This document shows positions 59,018 through 64,000 of a stretch of 64,000 nucleotides of DNA, in pieces. A program made the position numbers and the translations under genes. The notes under the pieces are model-generated. The model ran no database searches. It worked only from the letters and a program-made list of their open reading frames with translations, and was not told the origin of the DNA. Position 1 is the first letter of the stretch, and every line of letters starts with the position of its first letter. The DNA is from Prunus persica (lineage: Eukaryota; Streptophyta; Magnoliopsida; Rosales; Rosaceae), in NCBI RefSeq assembly GCF_000346465.2, contig NC_034009.1, positions 46,096,240 through 46,160,239 on the forward strand, given 5' to 3'.

Positions 59018-59770
59018 TCTCCCCATACGCCGGTACAACCAACGCCACGTATGGGGCCTGTCAACATGCTGGATAACCTACGTCACGTGCGACCATGCCA
59101 TACTATCACAATATCTCCCCATACGCCGGTACAACCAACGCCACGTATGGGGCCTGTCAACATGCCGGATAACCTACGTCACGTGCGACCATGCCATACT
59201 ATCACAATATCTCCTCATACGCCGGTACAACCAACGCCACGTATGGGGCCTGTCAACATGCCGGATAACCTACGTCACGTGCGACCATGCCATACTATCA
59301 CAATATCTCCCCATACGCCGGTACAACCAACGCTACGTATTGGGCCTGTCTCAACGCCGGATAACTTACGCCACGCGAGACCTGCACATCATATCACATA
59401 TCTCTCCATACGCCGGTACAACCAACGCCACGTATGTGGTCTGTCGACATGCCGGATAACCTACGTCACGTGCGACCTCAACACAATATCACATCATCTC
59501 CCCATACGCCGGTACAACCAACGTCACGTATGGAGTCTGTCTCAACGCCAGATAACCTACGCCGCGCGAGACCTGCACATCATATCACATATCTCCCCAT
59601 GCGCCAGTACAACCAACGCCACGTATGGGGTCTGTCGACAAGCCGGATAACCTACGCCACGTGCGACCTCAACACAATATCACATAATCTCCCCATACGC
59701 CGGTACAACCAATCCCACATATGGGGCCTGTCCGCACGCAGGATAACCTACGCCACGTGGGACCTAACTT
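59018..59770. repeat. Eight 95-bp tandem units inside the solo LTR
   Basis: Each unit has CCATACGCCGGTACAACCAA, CGCCACGTATGGGG, GCCGGATAACCTACG and (in most) TCACGTGCGACC. Units start near 59023, 59118, 59213, 59308, 59406, 59500, 59596 and 59693. The repeats make long open frames in several phases that are not genes. CACGTG/ACGT words recur once per unit. Confidence 0.92.
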
Positions 59771-60909
59771 TCACAGGATGGTACTTGTAGTGTAACCAAA
59801 ATCTGGGGAGGTACCTAAGGTAGTGTGTATAACACTTCAAACTGACATTCTAGACTCTTTTGTACCCTTGTACAAACATATATAATTATATATATAATAC
59901 TAATATTGTGTAAACCTCAACAATGGTCTAGCACCCGATAATCCCCCTGGGAAGGTGGGATTACTCCGGGAGACTCACGGTTAACTAAAGGTCAAACTAC
60001 CCTAACTCTGGTCAAATTGGCCCACGGGGACCACGACCTCCAAATTCCGATCCTAAAGTTCCTATGGGTTCTACAAGGTATAGGACACTCGTCCTACAAG
60101 TTTGGTTCAGATCGGACGGTTGGATCGCTCACAATCGCACGATCTGACGGTTAATATAAAATATAAACTTTAAATTATTTATTCGGAACATCCGGGGCTC
60201 CGATTCACAATCCGTGAATTCCTACACGATCCTAGAAATACCTAGATTAACATATATTAAATTTGGGACCATCCAACGGTCCCAACCTGTCGAACCCGGA
60301 TAACGCACAATATGCGATCGTCCGTTCGATAGTCAAACGACGTCCGAATTGAGATCCGCGAAATTCTACGCACTCGTGACAACCTAAGGATCTCTGAGAC
60401 ACAGTGCAACTCCACTACCCTCGCCCAGGCGCCGCCACACGGGCCGGCAGCGTTGGGTGTTCAAAGCGATTACGCATCACCGGAAAATCTCAAAACCACA
60501 GCTCCAAACTCCTACCCTAGGTGTAACACCCTATTTGGAGCCACTTTTGTTCTTGGACCTACCCCAAAAACTGACCGGAAGAGGTCGAAATCGCGATCGC
60601 AAAACTGGCCGAATTTCAATTCGTAAATCGAATTGGCTACGCTAAGAATCGATCCAATCCTACCCAACAGGCAGCTAGAGCATGAAGAATGGATGAATTT
60701 CTATACCTTGATCGCCAGAAATGGCGGCCGGAGGAGGGAGATCGGAGCCGGCGAACTTCGGGCGAAAATCGTCTTTTTCCAGTAGCTGGAGTGGCAGCCG
60801 ATGTCGGGGGAGGGCTGGGTCGTGACGCCCAGGCCGAGCCGGTCCTTTTGGCACCGGTCCTTTTGGCACCGGTCCAGTCGGCAGCCGCGGCCGGTGGCCA
60901 GAGATACGA

Positions 60910-60961
60910 GGAGAGAGAGAGAGAGAGCTCGCGGGAGGGAGAGAGAGAGAGAGAGAGAGAG
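60910..60961. repeat. (GA)n tract in the solo LTR
   Basis: Two GA runs separated by CTCGCGGGAGG. Confidence 0.85.
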
Positions 60962-61241
60962 AAAAAAATCTGATTTTTATAAAAATCCCATTTCAAAATA
61001 ATTACGATTGTGCCACTGGGTTTCTTTTGACCATATCTCTCTCGTTACAACTCCGATTTGAGCCCACTACGTGTCTATGAACTCGTCTCAGTACGACCTA
61101 TCCAAAAATACTAGTCACTGCCCCAAACTCTCTCCGGTTAAGAATATGACCAAAATGCCCTTATCTCAAGGGTAAATTTGTAATTTCCCTTAAATAATTA
61201 AATAATTTAAATAAGGGTTAAATTTGGAGTCGGGTGTTACA

Positions 61242-61860
61242 TTTCATGTGCACGTGGGTATTATCTATGTAAGAATGAGATGCTTCTTCTCGTCTAACAC
61301 GTTGTTTGAAATCTCATTTAAAATAGTTCGTATATATATATATCAATGCCATATGACCTTTGATAACTTCAATTTATTTCAAAACTCTTCTCTTTGTTGT
61401 CTCATTAGAATGTTTTGTATCCAATTTTTCATATGCAGAAAATATACTGATGTATCTCAAAGCAGGAGCAGGGTTGTCAAGTGCAATGAGAAAAAGGTTG
61501 TAATTGAGTTTAGTTCATAATTACAATGGATACATTTTAGAAAGTAAATTCTTATACAAACAATTTTATACTGTGAAATTTAACATTCTTTGATCCACAA
61601 GATGTTGGTGGATCCCTATTTTTGTTGTTGTATTTATAGGTTTAACCGGTATTATTTCTCATAAATAAAATCCATTTTTTATTCTTGTGCAATGGGCTAA
61701 TAGCCGAAAATCATTAGAATGGGAGGTATCGGAAAGAATTTAAATTCTCATTCTCCAATATCGGTTGTATAAATAAAATAATTGAAGAAATAACTCTAGC
61801 CCAATTAGATGAAGTGGTATTTTAGCCCTAAACCCTAAAATAATATGACAAAATTGTATA
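61242..61860. repeat. Duplicated segment, right part of the copy split by the solo LTR
   Basis: Matches 54034-54646 in direct orientation (TAAGAATGAGATGCTTCTTC, TAACACGTTGTTTGAAATCT and so on). It ends at AAAATTGTATATTA, where the inverted WAT1/CAD copy begins. Confidence 0.78.
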
Positions 61861-62069
61861 TTAGGAACAAGAGAACTTATTAACACTTTTTAGTCAAAAA
61901 AGGATTTCTCTTGTTGATTTGTATTAATAAGTTCATATGGATTGGATAGTAGGGCTCAAACCATTATCAATTTCGCAATCATTTATAGTTAGGTGGTGTG
62001 CATTTACCTCTCTGAAATTTTATCTGGGATTGATCTTCTGTATAATGTGTAAAAAGAAACTAAACTCTT

Positions 62070-62191
62070 ATGGAATTCATCCAATGATTGAAATAATTCC
62101 AGTTCAATCTGCAAATGAAGCTATTGAGGGGCTACTAAAAAGTGTTGTGATATACCGGTTTGCGATTGATATTGAAAACTCCCTGAAATGA
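62070..62191 (+). pseudogene. CAD-like C-terminal fragment
   Basis: Reads GIHPMIEIIPVQSANEAIEG, LLKS and IDIENSLK then stop, the same end as the CAD pseudogene at 53141 but on the opposite strand. About 40 codons only. A partial direct repeat of the neighbouring spacer (61860-62060 against 62200-62360) lies around it. Confidence 0.8.
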
Positions 62192-62342
62192 CACGATGAA
62201 AGAGAACAAGAATTTCTCTTGCTGATTTGCAGTAATATATTCATATGGATTGGATTGTAGGGCTCAAACCATTATCAATTTCGCAATCATTTATAGTTAG
62301 GTGGTGTGCATTTACCTCTGTGAAATGTGTAAAAAGAAACTG

Positions 62343-63150
62343 AACTCTTATGATCATCTCCTTTCTCTAGCGACTGGATTTATGACTGAAATATCATTCT
62401 CCAGCACTTTAATGTCTTCAAGTACCCCTTTTCCATTCTTTGTCTGTTCAGCAACAAGATTGTCTTTCCTTCTTTCCCCACAGCACACAGTAAAGGCCCA
62501 CGATAATGAGAAACGCTCCGATCAAGCTGCACACCACCACTTACACAAAATCCACATTAAATTTGTAACTAATTTTCATGACAAACAAACTACCGTGATA
62601 GAATGGATAAGTGAAACCATCGAATGTGGAAGTAGTAAGATGGAACAGGAAGAAGGTGTTTGTGTTCTTCAGGTTACCTGCCAAACTGAAGTCGCTCTGC
62701 GAAAGCAATTGCCAAGAACAATGCCACTATAATGACTTGAAGTGGAATAAACATAGCTGCAAAGACTGGTCCCTTGTAACTGATGCACCATGTTTGCAGG
62801 TAGTAGGCTAATGCTGAGATTACAACTCCCTATTGCAAAAGTAAGGAGTGGATGAAGACCAGAACTTGTGACAGATTCAAATATATCTTATACCAACAAG
62901 GAGAAAAACACCCAATAAGACACAACAAAATAGGATGTCCAATTGATTTACTTTATACACACACACACAAGACAATGTTCTCTTCTACATGTTCTGCTGT
63001 GAGGTTTTTAAAGCGAACTACAGATTCGGATAAGAATTTGCATGATCAATTGTTGAAATCAACGTTGTGAACCTAATAATAAGATATGAGAAAGAGAACA
63101 CTCACGCAGTAGGCGATGGTTGAAAGTTGCAGGTTCCACTCCAGTCTCCA
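62343..63150 (-). pseudogene. WAT1-related fragment, inverted copy
   Basis: Reverse-complement copy of 52170-52990. The exon equivalents are 62448-62526 (exon 4, same extra A), 62678-62829 (exon 3) and about 63106-63150 (end of exon 2), where a Copia LTR cuts it off. Sequence identity with the partner is high by eye. Confidence 0.83.
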
Positions 63151-63151
63151 C

Positions 63152-64000
63152 TATTAGTGTATAAGCTGTGAGCTAAGTAAATAAGCCTTGTTCTTAATTG
63201 AGTATTCATTTAGTCTTGATAATGACTGATGTTAGGCGTTAGTAATGCTACGTGGCAGTTGCCACATGTAAGAATTCTAGATAGCAGTTTTGGATATAGG
63301 GCTGTGATTCTCTGTGATGTCAGAGAATCCAGCTGTCCTTTCTGTTATAGCTCACACTGAGCATGCTTATGTAACACACAGAAATGCAATATAGCAATAC
63401 ACTGTTACATTGATTCTCTCTCCCTTTTCTCTTGTTTTTCTGCTCTCTCTTCCTCACTCAATATTCTGAAAACAACACTAACATGGCCTCAGAGCCAGGT
63501 TGGATCTGAAATCTGGGCGTAGATTGTGTGATGCTGCTGTAATCGAGCTGCACTCAAGCTCGTTCTGGTTCAGGTGAACTTGCTGAACCACATTGTTTTT
63601 GATTTTCAGATTTGTATCATCTAAGCTTAGAAATGGCTGGATCTAGAGGTTCTGAAGTGAGAACTCCAATCTTCTCCGGTGAGAACTACGAGTTCTGGAG
63701 AATCAAGATGGTGACAATCTTTAAATCTCATGGTTTATGGAAGTTAGTTGAAAAAGGGGTTACAACCTCTGATTCAAAGGAGAAGATGGCTGAAGGAAGC
63801 GCAACAGAGGAAGATGATGAGAAATCTGTAGCAGAACACATGCGAGATGCTAAAGCTCTGGGTATCATCCAGAATGCAGTCTCGGATCAGATATTCCCTC
63901 GAATTGCCAATGCTGATACAGCAAAGATGGCATGGGATCTGCTATATGGTGAGTATCACGGTGGTGATCAGGTACGATCAGTTAAACTCCAAAATCTTCG
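63152..64000 (+). mobile_element. LTR/Copia retrotransposon, 5' part (runs off the window)
   Basis: The 5' LTR is about 63152-63483. It starts TATTAGTGTATAAGC (TA where TG is expected) and ends ACACTAACA. It is followed at once by TGGCCTCAGAGCCAGG, a variant of the initiator tRNA-Met primer-binding site. The gag frame begins at 63633. Inserted in the inverted WAT1 fragment after CCAGTCTCCA. Confidence 0.9.
63633..64000 (+). CDS. Copia gag polyprotein, N-terminal part
   Basis: Open from ATG 63633 to the window end (122 codons). It contains the Copia gag (UBN2/DUF4219-type) signatures FSGENYEFWRIKM, then SHGLWKLVEKG, DAKALGIIQNAVSD and AWDLLYGEYHGG. No stop seen, so the element may be intact beyond the window. 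Confidence 0.9.
   Translation, partial: MAGSRGSEVRTPIFSGENYEFWRIKMVTIFKSHGLWKLVEKGVTTSDSKEKMAEGSATEEDDEKSVAEHMRDAKALGIIQNAVSDQIFPRIANADTAKMAWDLLYGEYHGGDQVRSVKLQNL

Larger units (their letters stand above)
58556..61241. mobile_element. Solo LTR, 2.7 kb
   Basis: Begins TGAAAGGATCCGCCCC and ends GGGTGTTACA, so it has TG...CA ends. The 5-bp duplication TTTCA lies immediately outside both ends (58551-58555 and 61242-61246). The intact empty site is seen in the paralogous segment at 54034 (GGGAATTTCAGGTGCACG). It has no coding genes, primer-binding site or second LTR. It includes an eight-unit tandem array and a GA tract. Family and orientation are uncertain; the reverse end TGTAACACCC resembles many plant gypsy LTR starts. 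Confidence 0.88.

Noticed and set aside
59018..59770. CRISPR-like regular array
   Set aside because: Units are contiguous without unique spacers and the DNA is plant nuclear; this is an LTR tandem repeat.
58929..59790. Long overlapping ORFs of 118-199 residues with repeating peptide
   Set aside because: They arise from the 95-bp tandem units, are open in more than one frame, and lie within a solo LTR.
60637..60996. 119-residue minus-strand ORF rich in Ser/Leu and Pro
   Set aside because: Derived from the GA tract and GC-rich part of the solo LTR; no domain.

Overview
This window is plant nuclear DNA. It shows spliced genes with GT-AG introns, AT-rich spacers, a nuclear tRNA gene, plant-specific gene families (WRKY, LEA_2/NHL, WAT1) and several classes of plant transposon. 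The protein sequences suggest a rosid eudicot, possibly Rosaceae; that placement is inference.

Left third (1-26.4 kb), mostly gene space. A WRKY group IIb transcription factor (78-2389) is followed by a pinin-like splicing protein in 10 exons (4271-9791). Next is a two-exon LEA_2/NDR1-HIN1-like membrane protein (11996-15288) whose long intron carries an antisense tRNA-Gln(UUG). A tandem array of four related small intronless genes of unknown function follows (17.0-23.0 kb). They share a duplicated promoter block, and the fourth block is split by a hAT-like MITE. On the minus strand lies a complete five-exon COP9 signalosome subunit 8 gene (CSN8, 23773-26394).

Middle (26.9-49.9 kb). A repeat block carries fragments of WAT1 and ribosomal protein L9 genes. 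Next is a minus-strand C2H2/DEDDh exonuclease pseudogene (29.1-31.6 kb), then a pectate lyase gene. The last exon of the pectate lyase is interrupted by a 14.9-kb CACTA (En/Spm) transposon (34388-49329) with a GAA target duplication. This CACTA encodes TnpD-like (frameshifted, with a 232-N gap) and TnpA-like proteins and carries a decayed fragment of the proteasome subunit gene RPN6. It is filled with CGTCG/CGACG motifs outside its genes and contains a second, nested CACTA-type element (34449-38877) with GGCGACC-type subterminal repeats.

Right (49.9-64 kb), a region of duplicated and broken gene pieces. It holds a second copy of the repeat block, a WAT1 C-terminal half-gene, a convergent cinnamyl-alcohol-dehydrogenase-like pseudogene, an ASCC3/DExH14-type helicase pseudogene split by a 1.5-kb LTR element with nearly identical LTRs, and a 2.7-kb solo LTR containing eight 95-bp tandem units. 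An inverted copy of the WAT1/CAD end follows, and the window ends in the 5' part of a Copia retrotransposon.

The genes do not form one pathway. The main stories are (1) a local family of four orphan genes, (2) nested DNA transposons that broke a pectate lyase and picked up a host gene, and (3) repeat blocks fused to different host-gene fragments at one shared junction. All exon boundaries were read by eye from splice consensus and reading frame.
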